This document shows, piece after piece, positions 55,052-63,998 of a stretch of DNA of 64,000 nucleotides. The translations under genes were made by a program, and so were the position numbers. The notes below the pieces were generated by a model. That model made no database searches and was not told the origin of the DNA. It saw only the letters and a program-made list of their open reading frames with translations. The stretch's first letter is position 1, and each line of letters begins with the position of its first letter. Origin of the DNA: Parvibaculum sp002684405 (GTDB lineage Bacteria > Pseudomonadota > Alphaproteobacteria > Parvibaculales > Parvibaculaceae). The stretch lies in assembly GCA_965140395.1 (NCBI GenBank), contig OZ223207.1:1116001-1180000 (forward strand), given 5' to 3'.

Positions 55052-55384
55052 CTAGTGGGAGTTGTCTTCACGCAGCTTGTACACACCGTCTTCCAGCGTC
55101 CCGAAAAACTCGGCGACCTGCGGATGCCGAACCGGCTCGCCGGTGTCGTCGGGAAGCAGGTTCTGTTCGGACACATAGGCTACATATTCCGTCTCGCCGT
55201 TTTCGGCCAGCAGGTGATAGTAGGGCTGGTCCTTGCGCGGCCGCACCTCTTCGGGAATGGACTGCCACCATTCTTCTGTATTGTTGAAGGTGGGATCGAC
55301 GTCGAAGATCACGCCACGGAACGGGTAGAAGCGATGCCGCACTACCTGTCCGATCCGGAATTTCGCCTGACGATTGATCTCCAT
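55052..55384 (-). CDS. hspQ: heat shock protein HspQ
   Basis: This 110-residue protein matches HspQ/YccV: AKFRIGQVVRHRFYPFRGVIFDVDPTF, NTEEWWQSIPEEVRP, KDQPYYHLLAENGETEYVAYVSEQNLLPDDTGEPVRHPQV. In E. coli it binds hemimethylated DNA and regulates Lon proteolysis. The upstream region is short and no heat-shock promoter was recognised. It lies about 50 bases upstream of the acyltransferase on the same strand. Confidence 0.92.
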   Translation of the reverse strand: MEINRQAKFRIGQVVRHRFYPFRGVIFDVDPTFNNTEEWWQSIPEEVRPRKDQPYYHLLAENGETEYVAYVSEQNLLPDDTGEPVRHPQVAEFFGTLEDGVYKLREDNSH

Positions 55385-55484
55385 TCCTGCCCAACTTTCC
55401 TTACTCGGGGCCGCCTGTTTGGGCCGCGAAACCTATCAGCTTGGCCGGAAAGCGCAAATGCGGCGGCTTTCCTCAACGTCAGCT

Positions 55485-56375
55485 TCATCCCATGGCGTTT
55501 TGCAACGCCCGCGTCCCGATCAGGCGAATGCCCTGGGCCTCGGCATGCTCGCGGATCGCGCCGGAAACCAGCATCTCGTAATCCATGACGCGAGACCGCC
55601 AATCGGGGCAAATCGACTGTATTTCAGGCGTGTCATGCGCGGGGTGAAACACCACATAGCCGATATGCCCCGGCTTGATGGCGTCGATCATGGCTTTCGT
55701 CTTGCTCAGCCGGTCTTTCTCGTCGGAAAGCGAAAGCTGATGGATCCGGTCCAGCACCGGCATTCCGGCCTTTTCGAGCCGCGCGGTTTCCGCGGTCAGC
55801 ACATCGGCCGTTTCCTGCGTATACCCGGCGCGGGCCCATTGTTCCGGCGTAAGACGAAGGGCAAAGGGCGTAAGCCCGAAGCGCTGCGCCACCTCCGTAA
55901 AGGCCGGATAGAGCTTCCGGTCCATGACAGAGCCCATATGGGTGTCGAAATGCGTGGCTTTAATCCCCGCATCCAGCGCCAGCTCAACCTGCCGGGCCAG
56001 TTCGGCCTTTGCCGCTTCCGGGTCGGCGCTTTGCATGATTTCGGGGGAGGTTCTCGGGAACGCGCCTTCGTCGTCCATCAGGCCGCTTGACGCTTCGCGC
56101 GTGGAGACGGGCCCCCAGCGGTAGCCCGGCCACTCGCTGGTCAGCGTCGCATGAACGCCCAGATCGGCGTCGGGATGAGCGCGCGCCCACTCCGCAGTTG
56201 CGCGGAACCAGGGGCAGGGCACCATGACGGAACCGCAGGTTACGGCGTTTTTCGTCCAAAGCTCGTCGAAGGCGGCCAGCGACGCGCCACACATGCCGAC
56301 ATCGTCCACATGGAGAATCGCCACGCGATCTTCAGGCTTGAAACCGAGTTTTTCGAGAGCTGGGTTATGCGTCAT
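55485..56375 (-). CDS. ChbG/HpnK-type carbohydrate deacetylase (YdjC family)
   Basis: This 296-residue protein shows the YdjC-type metal-binding residues: HVDDVGMC (Asp-Asp), DLGVHATLTSEWPGY (His) and HFDTHMGSV (His). The family removes acetyl groups from oligosaccharides or N-acetylated lipid head groups. Family members include ChbG and HpnK, which works in hopanoid synthesis. No hopanoid genes are nearby, so the substrate is open. It lies about 100 bases upstream of hspQ. Confidence 0.82.
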   Translation of the reverse strand: MTHNPALEKLGFKPEDRVAILHVDDVGMCGASLAAFDELWTKNAVTCGSVMVPCPWFRATAEWARAHPDADLGVHATLTSEWPGYRWGPVSTREASSGLMDDEGAFPRTSPEIMQSADPEAAKAELARQVELALDAGIKATHFDTHMGSVMDRKLYPAFTEVAQRFGLTPFALRLTPEQWARAGYTQETADVLTAETARLEKAGMPVLDRIHQLSLSDEKDRLSKTKAMIDAIKPGHIGYVVFHPAHDTPEIQSICPDWRSRVMDYEMLVSGAIREHAEAQGIRLIGTRALQNAMG

Positions 56376-56489
56376 TGAGCTTCCGGGTTGCGTAAGTTGA
56401 ACAGCTTGTTGCCGCTATAGGTCTTGTTCTTGGCGGCGGGGTCCCCATTATGACGCCTATTCGAGCATTTGCCCTCTGGAGAAAATTAC

Positions 56490-57593
56490 ATGTCCCGCTC
56501 TGTAGAATCCCTGTTCCGGCCTTTCACCTTCAATGGCCTGACCCTGCCCAACCGTATCGTGATGGCGCCGATGACCCGTTCGAAGTCCCCGGGCGCGGTG
56601 CCCGGGCCGGACGTCGCGGCCTATTACCGGCGGCGCGCGGAAAACGAGACCGGCCTCATCATCACCGAGGGGACGACGGTGAACACGCCCGTTTCCACCG
56701 GCGATCCGAATGTCCCGCAGTTCTGGGGCGACGAGGCTCTGGCCGGCTGGAAGCACGTCGTCGACGAGGTGCATGGGGTCGGCGGCAAGATCATGCCGCA
56801 GATCTGGCATGTCGGCATGGCCCGTAATCCTTCCAAGGCGACCAATACGCATTTGCCGAGCCACGGTCCCTCGGGCCTCACCAAGCCGGGCTCCAAGCAT
56901 GCCGAGCCGATGACGACGCAGGAAATCAAGGACACGATCAAGGCCTTCGGTCAGGCCGCCTATGATGCGCGCGAGGTCGGCTTCGACGGCATCGAGCTGC
57001 ATGGCGCGCATGGCTATCTCATCGACCAGTTCTTCTGGGAGGGCACCAATGAGCGCGAAGACGAGTATGGCGGCGACATGGTCGGCCGTACGCGCTTTGC
57101 CGTGGATATCATCGAGGAAGTCCGCCGGCAGGTGGGCGACGACTACCCGCTCATCCTGCGCTTCTCGCAGTGGAAGCAACAGGATTATTCCGCGAAGCTC
57201 GCGCAGACGCCAGAGCTTCTGGGTGACTTCCTGAAGCCGCTGTCGGATGCGGGCGTCGACATGTTCCATTGCTCGCAGCGCCGCTTCTGGGAGCCGGAGT
57301 TCGACGGTTCCGATCTGAACCTCGCGGGCTGGACCAAGAAGCTCACCGGCAAGCCGACCATCACGGTGGGTAGCGTCAGCCTTTCGGGCGAGTTCATCGG
57401 CTCCTTCATGGGCGAATCCTCGGAAGCCACGGGTATCGACGATCTGCTCGAGCGGCTCGACAAGGATGAGTTCGATCTCGTTGCCGTGGGCCGCGCGCTG
57501 CTGGTGGACCCGGAATGGGCGCGGAAAATCCACGAGGAACGCTACCCCGAGCTGCTGCCCTTCAACCCGGAAGCGCTGACAACTCTTTCCTGA
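56490..57593 (+). CDS. NADH:flavin oxidoreductase, Old Yellow Enzyme family
   Basis: The ATG at 56490 (MSRSVESLFRPF) follows GGAGA and gives 367 residues. The OYE TIM-barrel residues are visible: NRIVMAPMTRSK, QIWHVGMA, the active-site HGAHGYLIDQFFWEGTNEREDEYGG, and the C-terminal FDLVAVGRALLVDPEW. It uses FMN to reduce activated C=C bonds, such as enones in steroid- or terpenoid-like compounds. The substrate is unknown. It is upstream of zntB, with 58 bases between them. Confidence 0.92.
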   Translation: MSRSVESLFRPFTFNGLTLPNRIVMAPMTRSKSPGAVPGPDVAAYYRRRAENETGLIITEGTTVNTPVSTGDPNVPQFWGDEALAGWKHVVDEVHGVGGKIMPQIWHVGMARNPSKATNTHLPSHGPSGLTKPGSKHAEPMTTQEIKDTIKAFGQAAYDAREVGFDGIELHGAHGYLIDQFFWEGTNEREDEYGGDMVGRTRFAVDIIEEVRRQVGDDYPLILRFSQWKQQDYSAKLAQTPELLGDFLKPLSDAGVDMFHCSQRRFWEPEFDGSDLNLAGWTKKLTGKPTITVGSVSLSGEFIGSFMGESSEATGIDDLLERLDKDEFDLVAVGRALLVDPEWARKIHEERYPELLPFNPEALTTLS

Positions 57594-57651
57594 CCTCCGC
57601 AGGGGCCGATCCTGCCTCTGGTCAAATCGCTCTTCCACGGCGAAACTGCGA

Positions 57652-58626
57652 ATGATGACGGAACAAAGCTCGAAATCATTCGCCTTCGCCGTGGATGCCG
57701 GCGGGCAGACCGGTCCGGTTGATATCTCCTCGGTGTCCGCACCGAGCGCCGACGGGTTTGTCTGGGCGCATATCTATCTGCAGGACGAGGCCGCGCTCGA
57801 ATGGCTTGCCACGGGCAGCGGCCTTGATCCGATTATTGTGGAAGCGTTGAGCGCAGCGGAAACCCGGCCGCGTTTCACCCGCATGGGCGACGGCGCCATC
57901 GTCAATCTCAGAGGTGTCAATCTCAATCCGGACGCCAAGCCCGAGGATATGATCTCGATCCGTATGTGGGTCGAGAAGGGGCGTGTGGTCAGTGTCTATC
58001 TGAGACCGCTCCAGGCAGTGCGCAGCCTTGCCGATCGAATGTCCCGGGGCCATGGGCCGAAAGATGCTGCACGCTTCGTGACCGAACTGGCGGACGGCCT
58101 CGTCGACCGAACGCAGCCCATCGTCGCGGGGCTGAACGATCTTCTCAACAGTTATGAAGAGCAGATCATCGACAATGCCGGCCGCGAAATGCGGACACGG
58201 CTCGCCAAGTTGCGCCAAAGGGTGCTCAGGCTGAAACGGTTCATCGCCCCGCAACGCGAAGCCCTGGTGACCATGTCACGCGACGATGCGCCCTGGCTCG
58301 ACAAGCGGGCCCGCGCGAAATTTCAGGACATTCTGGACGACGCTACGCGGCATATGGAAGAGCTCGACAATATGCGCGATCGGGCTGGTGTGTTGCAGGA
58401 CGAGGTCGAAAGCCGCCTTGCCGATGCGCTCAACAAGAACCTCTATGTTCTGGCCATTGTAAGCGTGATCTTCCTGCCGCTCGGTTTCGTGACCGGGCTT
58501 CTTGGTATCAATGTCGGCGGTATTCCGGGTGCGGAGTATCCCGGCTCTTTTGCCATCGTCGTCGGCCTGCTGCTTCTCGGCGCCATGGCGGAATATGCCT
58601 TCCTCAAATGGAAAGGCTGGCTCTGA
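57652..58626 (+). CDS. zntB: ZntB-type CorA-family metal transporter
   Basis: This 324-residue protein has a long cytosolic alpha/beta domain (GDGAIVNLRGVNLNPDAKPEDMISIRMW) and a coiled-coil helix region (REMRTRLAKLRQRVLRLKRF). Two C-terminal membrane helices follow. The loop reads GINVGGIPG instead of the CorA GMN signature, which is typical of ZntB. In Salmonella ZntB exports zinc; E. coli ZntB is proposed to import it. Direction here is unproven. The gene converges with the malyl-CoA lyase-like gene over a strong hairpin. Confidence 0.85.
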   Translation: MMTEQSSKSFAFAVDAGGQTGPVDISSVSAPSADGFVWAHIYLQDEAALEWLATGSGLDPIIVEALSAAETRPRFTRMGDGAIVNLRGVNLNPDAKPEDMISIRMWVEKGRVVSVYLRPLQAVRSLADRMSRGHGPKDAARFVTELADGLVDRTQPIVAGLNDLLNSYEEQIIDNAGREMRTRLAKLRQRVLRLKRFIAPQREALVTMSRDDAPWLDKRARAKFQDILDDATRHMEELDNMRDRAGVLQDEVESRLADALNKNLYVLAIVSVIFLPLGFVTGLLGINVGGIPGAEYPGSFAIVVGLLLLGAMAEYAFLKWKGWL

Positions 58627-58637
58627 AGCCAGCCTTT
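58612..58637. terminator. bidirectional terminator between zntB and malyl-CoA lyase gene
   Basis: AAAGGCTGGCT at 58612-58622 pairs perfectly with AGCCAGCCTTT at 58627-58637 around a CTGA loop (11 pairs). It straddles the zntB stop codon and can serve both convergent genes. The T-run is short. Confidence 0.65.
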
Positions 58638-58665
58638 CGTCTCATAAATCACCTTATAGACAGCA

Positions 58666-59712
58666 TCACTTGATGCCGTAGGCCTCGGCCAGTTCCGGAT
58701 CGCGGGCTGCAACCTTTTCGGCCAGATCGTAAATGACCTTGGCCTGCTTCCAGGTCGCATCGTCCTGCATCTTGCCGTCGATCATGGCAACGCCGGTGCC
58801 GTCGGGCATCGCGTCGAGAATCTTTTTGGCAAAAATGACTTCATCCGGCTCGGGGCTGAAGACTTCCTTGGCGATGGCGATCTGGTTGGGATGCAACGAC
58901 CAGGCTCCGGCGCAGCCCATGAGGAAGGCATTGCGGAACTGCTGGCGGCAGGCATCGAGGTCCTGAATATCGCCGAAGGGGCCGTAGAACGGCTTGATGT
59001 TGTTGGAGAGGCAGGCATCCACCATCTTGGCGACGGTGTAGTGCCAGAGATCCTGCTGCGCATAGGCTCGGGCGCTGCCGTCTTCCTTGGGGTCTTCCAG
59101 CACACCGTAATAGGGATGACCGCCGCCGACGCGCGTCGTCTTCATGCCGCGCGAGGCGGCGAGGTCGGCCGGGCCGAGGCTCATGCCATGCATGCGCGGG
59201 CTTGCAGCGGCAATCTCTTCGACATTCTTCACGCCCTGCGCGGTCTCCAGGATCGCGTGGATGAGGATCGGCTTTTTCACGCCGTGCTTCGCCTCGAGCT
59301 GGGCGAGAAGCTGGTCGGTGAAATAGATGTCCCACGGGCCTTCGACCTTGGGCAGCATCAGCACGTCGAGCTTGTCGCCGACCGCGCCAACGATCTCGGT
59401 CACGTCATCAAGGAACCAGGGGCTGTTCAGCGGGTTCACGCGCGTCCAAAGACCGGTCTCGCCGAAATCATGCGCCTTGGCGGTTTCGATGAAGCCCTGA
59501 CGCGCCGCTTCCTTGGCGTCGGCCGGGATCGCGTCTTCGAGATTGCCCAGCAGCACGTCGACCTTCGGGATCATCTCGCCCACGCGGGCACGAACCTTTT
59601 CATTGTGGCCGGGGAAGAAATGGATCATCCGCTCCAGCCGGATCGGCAGTTCGCGATAGGGCTCCGGGGCGCCGATGGCGAGGGGCTTGTAGAAATTGCT
59701 GGGCAGTTTCAT
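58666..59712 (-). CDS. malyl-CoA/beta-methylmalyl-CoA lyase-like protein
   Basis: This 348-residue HpcH/HpaI-type aldolase starts MKLPSNFYKPLAIGAPEPYR. The catalytic and metal residues LGNLEDAIP, IHAILETAQGV (Glu), MSLGPADLAASRG (Asp) and AMIDGKMQDDATW are present. Both length and sequence resemble the Chloroflexus malyl-CoA lyase of the 3-hydroxypropionate cycle more than the roughly 320-residue Rhodobacter-type Mcl1, as far as I recall. It splits malyl-CoA or beta-methylmalyl-CoA into glyoxylate and an acyl-CoA, or the reverse. It converges with zntB and shares strand with the MFS/gamma-CA cluster, with which it may be co-regulated. Confidence 0.85.
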   Translation of the reverse strand: MKLPSNFYKPLAIGAPEPYRELPIRLERMIHFFPGHNEKVRARVGEMIPKVDVLLGNLEDAIPADAKEAARQGFIETAKAHDFGETGLWTRVNPLNSPWFLDDVTEIVGAVGDKLDVLMLPKVEGPWDIYFTDQLLAQLEAKHGVKKPILIHAILETAQGVKNVEEIAAASPRMHGMSLGPADLAASRGMKTTRVGGGHPYYGVLEDPKEDGSARAYAQQDLWHYTVAKMVDACLSNNIKPFYGPFGDIQDLDACRQQFRNAFLMGCAGAWSLHPNQIAIAKEVFSPEPDEVIFAKKILDAMPDGTGVAMIDGKMQDDATWKQAKVIYDLAEKVAARDPELAEAYGIK

Positions 59713-59785
59713 GTCCGGTCCGTCTTTGCTGATTGTGGTTTGCGGCGCAGCATAATCGGCTGCGCGTCCTGAGGCCAGTGGCCAG

Positions 59786-61102
59786 TCAGAAGGTCTCGTT
59801 TTCGGCCGTCTGGTGGGCCTTGAGGGGCGCGGAAACCGGGCCCGCGGCCCAGAGGGAGAGAAAACCGAGAATGGGCGAGACCGTAATCACGAGAAAGGCC
59901 GTCTGGTAACCGCCCGTCGTCGTCTCATAGAGGAACCCGAGCAGGGCGGGGCCGGCCGCGTTCGCGCAGGTGGTGATCATCTGCGCCAGCGACAGGACGC
60001 GGGCATAGGCCTTCAGCCCGAACGCCTCGGCGATGAGCAGCGGCTGCATCATCTGCAGGTTTCCGACGGTCGCGCCGAAAAGGGCCGAAACGACGAAAAG
60101 CTGCCAATTCGAATGCGCAAAGGCGAAGGAGCAGAACGCGACGGCCTGGATGCAGAAGATTCCCATCAGATAGGCGCGGGAGGAAACCCGCTGAAGGAGC
60201 GAGCCTCCGACCAACCGGCCCGCGATGCTGGAGGCCGCCATGATGGAAATGGCATAAGCAGCGATACTGTCATCCTGCGCGCGCAGAGAAACGAGCCGGA
60301 ACTGATGCGCCAACGTGCCGACTTGCGCCATCATCGAGAAGACATATGCGGTGGTGCAGAGAATGAAGAAGCGGCTGCGGATCGCATCGACATAGTCCAC
60401 GCCGTCCGGCGGTTCGACGCTGCCATCCGCGCGCAGACGCGGCGGGTCGCCATCCGGGGACAGGCCCATGGATTCCGGGCTTGGCCGCAGGAACACCCAG
60501 GAGACGGGCAGAATGCCGATCAGCAGGAGAAAGGAGAGCCAGTAGGCAGCGCCGCCAAGACCCAGATTTTCGATCAGCGAAGCGGAAAGCGGCGTGAAGA
60601 CGATGCCGCCCAGCGACAGCCCCGTCGAGGCGTAGGCAATGGCCTTGGACCGCTGCCGGGTAAACCAGCGCGCCACGATGGTCATGCCAGGGATAACCAC
60701 CAGCGCCGCGTTGCCCATGCCGAAGAGGATATAAAACAGGTAGAGCTGCCAGAGTTCGCTCACATGGCCCGCGCTCGCCAGCGTCGCCGCTGCGAGCAGC
60801 GATCCGCCCGTCATCACGAAACGGGGATCGTAGCGGTCCAGCAGCCATCCGACGCCAAGGCCCGTCACGCCGGAGGACAGAAAGAACATGGCGGTGGCGG
60901 CGGAGGTCGTGCCAACGGAAAACGGCCCCTCGGCGACAAAGGCTTTAAGCAGGATCGAGAGATTGTAAAACAGGAGGCCGCAGCCGACCGTCTGGGTCAC
61001 GAAGACCGCGCCGACGACATACCAGCCGTAAAATATCCGCGACTTGGGCTCAGGCCCGCCTGTCTCACCCGGCGCCGGAGCGCCGGCGCTGTCCTCACGC
61101 AT
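59786..61102 (-). CDS. MFS transporter (monocarboxylate/oxalate-formate type)
   Basis: This 438-residue protein has 12 predicted membrane helices with an N-terminal MFS block (YGWYVVGAVFVTQTVGCGLLFYNLS), the loop DRYDPRF and a large cytoplasmic central loop. It is clearly a duplicate of the MFS gene at 61772-63079; many blocks coincide (FYNLSxxLKAF, WFxRxRSxAIxxAxTGLSLGGI, LLIAEAFGLKAY). The family exports or imports carboxylates in symport. The substrate is unknown, but the nearby malyl-CoA lyase suggests a carboxylic acid. The gamma-carbonic anhydrase gene lies between the two. Confidence 0.85.
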   Translation of the reverse strand: MREDSAGAPAPGETGGPEPKSRIFYGWYVVGAVFVTQTVGCGLLFYNLSILLKAFVAEGPFSVGTTSAATAMFFLSSGVTGLGVGWLLDRYDPRFVMTGGSLLAAATLASAGHVSELWQLYLFYILFGMGNAALVVIPGMTIVARWFTRQRSKAIAYASTGLSLGGIVFTPLSASLIENLGLGGAAYWLSFLLLIGILPVSWVFLRPSPESMGLSPDGDPPRLRADGSVEPPDGVDYVDAIRSRFFILCTTAYVFSMMAQVGTLAHQFRLVSLRAQDDSIAAYAISIMAASSIAGRLVGGSLLQRVSSRAYLMGIFCIQAVAFCSFAFAHSNWQLFVVSALFGATVGNLQMMQPLLIAEAFGLKAYARVLSLAQMITTCANAAGPALLGFLYETTTGGYQTAFLVITVSPILGFLSLWAAGPVSAPLKAHQTAENETF

Positions 61103-61218
61103 GAACCTCTCCCGAAAACAGACGCGCCGACCCGGGCAGGCGGCGCGCGTGCCTTACTTATCGTTTCCGTTACGGCAAACCAAGAAATTTATAGGGTGAC
61201 TACCCCATCCAAATCCGG

Positions 61219-61797
61219 TCAGGACAGCGCTTTCAGTTCGTCTTCCATCGCCTTGCGGAAGCTCTCGCGTTCGGTAACGCGATGGTCGCCCGCGGCATAG
61301 GCGATGGCGTTTTCGTAGTAGAAGCGCGCATTCATGGCGTTCGCCACGCGATTGTCCCGCGTCTTCACCAGCTTGGCCGGCGATCCGGCAATGATCGAAT
61401 TGGGCGGGAGCTCGGTGCCTTCCGTGACGATGCTGTGTCCGGCGACGATGGAGTTCGCGCCGATTTTCGCGCCGTCCATCAGGGTCGCGTTGATGCCGAT
61501 CAGACAGTTGTCGCCGATCTCCGCACCATGCACGGTGGCGTGATGGGTGATGGAACAATTGTCGCCGATGACTGTCGGTGTGGCGTTGCCGACATGGATC
61601 ATCACGAAGTCCTGAATGTTGGTGCGTTTGCCGATCACGACTTCATGCATCTCGCTACGGATAACGACATAAGGCCAGAGCGACGCGCCTTCGCCAATCG
61701 TCACCTTGCCGTAGACGAGCGCCGTTTCGTGAATGAAAGCCGGATCGTTCAACGTCACGTCGGGGCCAAACCTAGTCACCTGCCGTCTCTCCCGCAT
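61219..61797 (-). CDS. gamma-carbonic anhydrase family protein
   Basis: This 192-residue left-handed beta-helix protein has the three zinc-ligand regions of the family: MIHVGN, and THH...VHG in SITHHATVHGAEIG. Repeats such as GDNCLIGINATLMDGAKIGANSIVAG build the trimer. Related proteins are gamma-carbonic anhydrases or PaaY/CaiE-type thioesterase or acyl-CoA accessory proteins, and sequence alone does not decide between these. It overlaps the upstream MFS stop by 26 bases and sits between two duplicated transporters. Confidence 0.85.
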   Translation of the reverse strand: MRERRQVTRFGPDVTLNDPAFIHETALVYGKVTIGEGASLWPYVVIRSEMHEVVIGKRTNIQDFVMIHVGNATPTVIGDNCSITHHATVHGAEIGDNCLIGINATLMDGAKIGANSIVAGHSIVTEGTELPPNSIIAGSPAKLVKTRDNRVANAMNARFYYENAIAYAAGDHRVTERESFRKAMEDELKALS

Positions 61798-63079
61798 GTT
61801 GGTCCATCAAGTGGCGGACGGGTCCTGCCGCTGCAATCAGCCCGAATGCCACAAGGGACCCCGCGGCCACCAGAAAGAAAGAAGCGTCATAGCCGCCTGT
61901 GGTTTCTTCCAGTATCCCGATCAGGGCCGGGCCGGACGCCACGCCAAGCGTCATGAAAAACTGGTTCACCGAGTAAAGCCGTCCATAGGCCTTGAGCCCG
62001 AAGGCTTCCGCGATCAGAAGCGGCGCCATCATCAACAGGTTGCCGACCGTCAGTCCGAACAGCGCCGCATTTGCGATGAGCGCCGTTTGTCCATGCAACG
62101 CTGCATAGAAGCACAGTGCCACCGCCTGGGTGGCGATCAGACCGAGAACGAAAAGGCGCGAGGACATCCATGCCAGCGCCCAGCCACCGGCGAGGCGGCC
62201 GACAATGCTGGCACCCGCCATGACGGCAATGGCCAGGGCGGCCGTGTCGTCGCTTCCCGTGCGCATGGAAACCAGGCGGAACTGATGGGCGATCGCGCCG
62301 ACCTGCGCCATCATCACGAAGATGTAGCCGGCGGTGAAGAGCAGGAAGAACCGGCTTCTGACCGCGGCGTCGAACCCGATGCCGTCGGGCGGCAGTTCCA
62401 CCCCGGTTTCGTCGCGCCGGATTTCATCACCATCGGGACCGAGCCCCATGGATTGCGGGGAAGGGCGAATAAGAGCCCATGTGACGGGCACAACGCCAAG
62501 GATGAAGATTGCGGCAAGCCAGGGCGCTGCGCCGCCAATTCCGTTCGCATCGATCAGATGCACCGAAACCGGCGTCAGGATTATTCCGCCCAAGGATAAT
62601 CCCGTCGAGGCGATGGACAACGCGATGGAGCGCCGCCGGGCAAACCAGCGCGCTACCAGGGTCGTACCGGGGATGAGGGCGGTTGCCGCATAGCCGCTGC
62701 CGAAAATGACGTAGAACGCATATAGCTGCCAGATATTGTGGACATAGCCCGCCAGCATGATCGCCGCCGCGCTCACGATCGCGCCTGCCGTGATGATCCA
62801 GCGCGGGTCGTATCTCTCTATGAACCAGGCAACGCCGATCCCCGTGATGCCCGAGGCGACGAAAAAACAGGCCGTGGCGCCGGACGTGGCCGCGACGGAA
62901 AAGCCTTCCGACGATATGAACGCCTTCAGATAGACGGAGAGGTTGTAGAAGCCGAGCCCTGCGCAGACCGTCATGACGATGCAGACGCCGGCTACGACAT
63001 ACCATCCAAAGAATGGATGCGTCGGCGCATGACCGGCACGCGCGTCTCCGCGCGTTTCTTTTTCGGATGGCGTTGTCAT
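61772..63079 (-). CDS. MFS transporter (paralog of the 59786-61102 gene)
   Basis: The ATG at 63079 (MTTPSEKETRG) follows GGGAGG and gives 435 residues. Twelve helices are predicted, with the same key blocks as the paralog at 59786-61102 (GWYVVAGVCIVMTVCAGLGF, IERYDPRWI, ARRRSIALSIASTGLSLGG, LLIAEAFGLKAYGRLY). The two probably arose by duplication and have since diverged, so their substrates may differ. An extended start at 63127 is not supported. It overlaps the gamma-CA gene by 26 bases, which points to co-transcription. Confidence 0.85.
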   Translation of the reverse strand: MTTPSEKETRGDARAGHAPTHPFFGWYVVAGVCIVMTVCAGLGFYNLSVYLKAFISSEGFSVAATSGATACFFVASGITGIGVAWFIERYDPRWIITAGAIVSAAAIMLAGYVHNIWQLYAFYVIFGSGYAATALIPGTTLVARWFARRRSIALSIASTGLSLGGIILTPVSVHLIDANGIGGAAPWLAAIFILGVVPVTWALIRPSPQSMGLGPDGDEIRRDETGVELPPDGIGFDAAVRSRFFLLFTAGYIFVMMAQVGAIAHQFRLVSMRTGSDDTAALAIAVMAGASIVGRLAGGWALAWMSSRLFVLGLIATQAVALCFYAALHGQTALIANAALFGLTVGNLLMMAPLLIAEAFGLKAYGRLYSVNQFFMTLGVASGPALIGILEETTGGYDASFFLVAAGSLVAFGLIAAAGPVRHLMDQHAGETAGD

Positions 63080-63243
63080 CGATCCTCCCTGACAGCGCTG
63101 CACATTTGTCGTTTCATGCTGCGCCATTCAAGCCCTATAGCCCGAGGCATACCCTTCGGCCAAGCCCTGTCCGGTGGCGCGCGGTCCCGGCATCGGATAA
63201 ACATGAGGGAACGGCATTCAGAACCGTGTACAGGGAGAGAAAC

Positions 63244-63861
63244 ATGAAATTCTACAATTCCATCGGCCCCAACCCTCGTGTCGTGAAGATGTTCATGGCG
63301 GAGAAGGGCATCGAAATCCCCTTCGAGGAAGTGGATATTATGGCCGGTGCCAACCGCCAGGAGCCCTATCTGAAGGTCAATCCGGCCGGTCAGCTGCCCG
63401 CGCTGGAGCTCGATAATGGCGCCGTCATTTCCGAAATTACGGCGATTTGCGAATATCTGGACGAGAAGTTCCCGGACAATTCGCTTGTGGGCGCCACGCC
63501 GGAAGAGCGCGCCGAAACGCATATGTGGACGCGCCGCGTCGACCTCGGCGTTTGCGAACCGCTGGCCGGCGGGTTCCGTTATGCCGAAGGCCTTCCGATG
63601 TTCAAGGACCGCATGCGCTGCCTGCCGGAAGCCGCGGACGGGCTCAAGGCCATCGCGCAGGACAAGATCAAATGGCTGGACGGGCTGCTGGAGGGCAAGC
63701 AGTTCCTCGCCGGCGACCGCATGACGCTGGCCGATATCCTGCTCTTTGCATTCCTCGATTTCGGAACGCAGGTCGGGCAGCCCATCGACACGAGCAACAA
63801 GAACATTGCCGCATGGTTCGAGCGGATGAAGACGCGCCCGAGTGCCGCCGCCTCGGCCTGA
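63244..63861 (+). CDS. glutathione S-transferase family protein
   Basis: The ATG at 63244 follows GGGAGAGAAAC and gives 205 residues. The N-terminal thioredoxin-like domain (FYNSIGPNPRVVKMFMAEKGIEI, with the Ser-type active-site region, and NPAGQLPALEL) and the helical C-terminal domain (DRMTLADILLFAFLDF) are complete. It conjugates glutathione to electrophiles or acts as an isomerase or peroxidase. The substrate is unknown. It is divergent from the MFS gene, with about 165 bases between starts. Confidence 0.92.
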   Translation: MKFYNSIGPNPRVVKMFMAEKGIEIPFEEVDIMAGANRQEPYLKVNPAGQLPALELDNGAVISEITAICEYLDEKFPDNSLVGATPEERAETHMWTRRVDLGVCEPLAGGFRYAEGLPMFKDRMRCLPEAADGLKAIAQDKIKWLDGLLEGKQFLAGDRMTLADILLFAFLDFGTQVGQPIDTSNKNIAAWFERMKTRPSAAASA

Positions 63862-63872
63862 TCGTAAAATCC

Positions 63873-63911
63873 TTCGCAGGTGCATCCGGGGTTTCGGCAT
63901 GCGCCTGCGAA
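63873..63911 (+). terminator. hairpin downstream of GST gene
   Basis: TTCGCAGGTGC at 63873-63883 pairs with GCGCCTGCGAA at 63901-63911 (11 pairs with one G-U) around a 17-base loop. It lies 12 bases after the GST stop. No T-run follows. Confidence 0.35.
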
Positions 63912-63989
63912 AATCCCGCCTACATCTCAATTTGACGATTGCATCCGGCAGTCTTTTCGCGGCAGGTTAGTAAATAACCTTTATCAACT

Positions 63990-63998
63990 GGGGAGGAG
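63990..63998 (+). promoter_or_regulatory. ribosome-binding site of a gene starting beyond the window
   Basis: GGGGAGGAG at the very end of the window is a strong Shine-Dalgarno sequence. A start codon is expected within a few bases past 64000, but nothing of the gene itself is visible. Confidence 0.35.
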
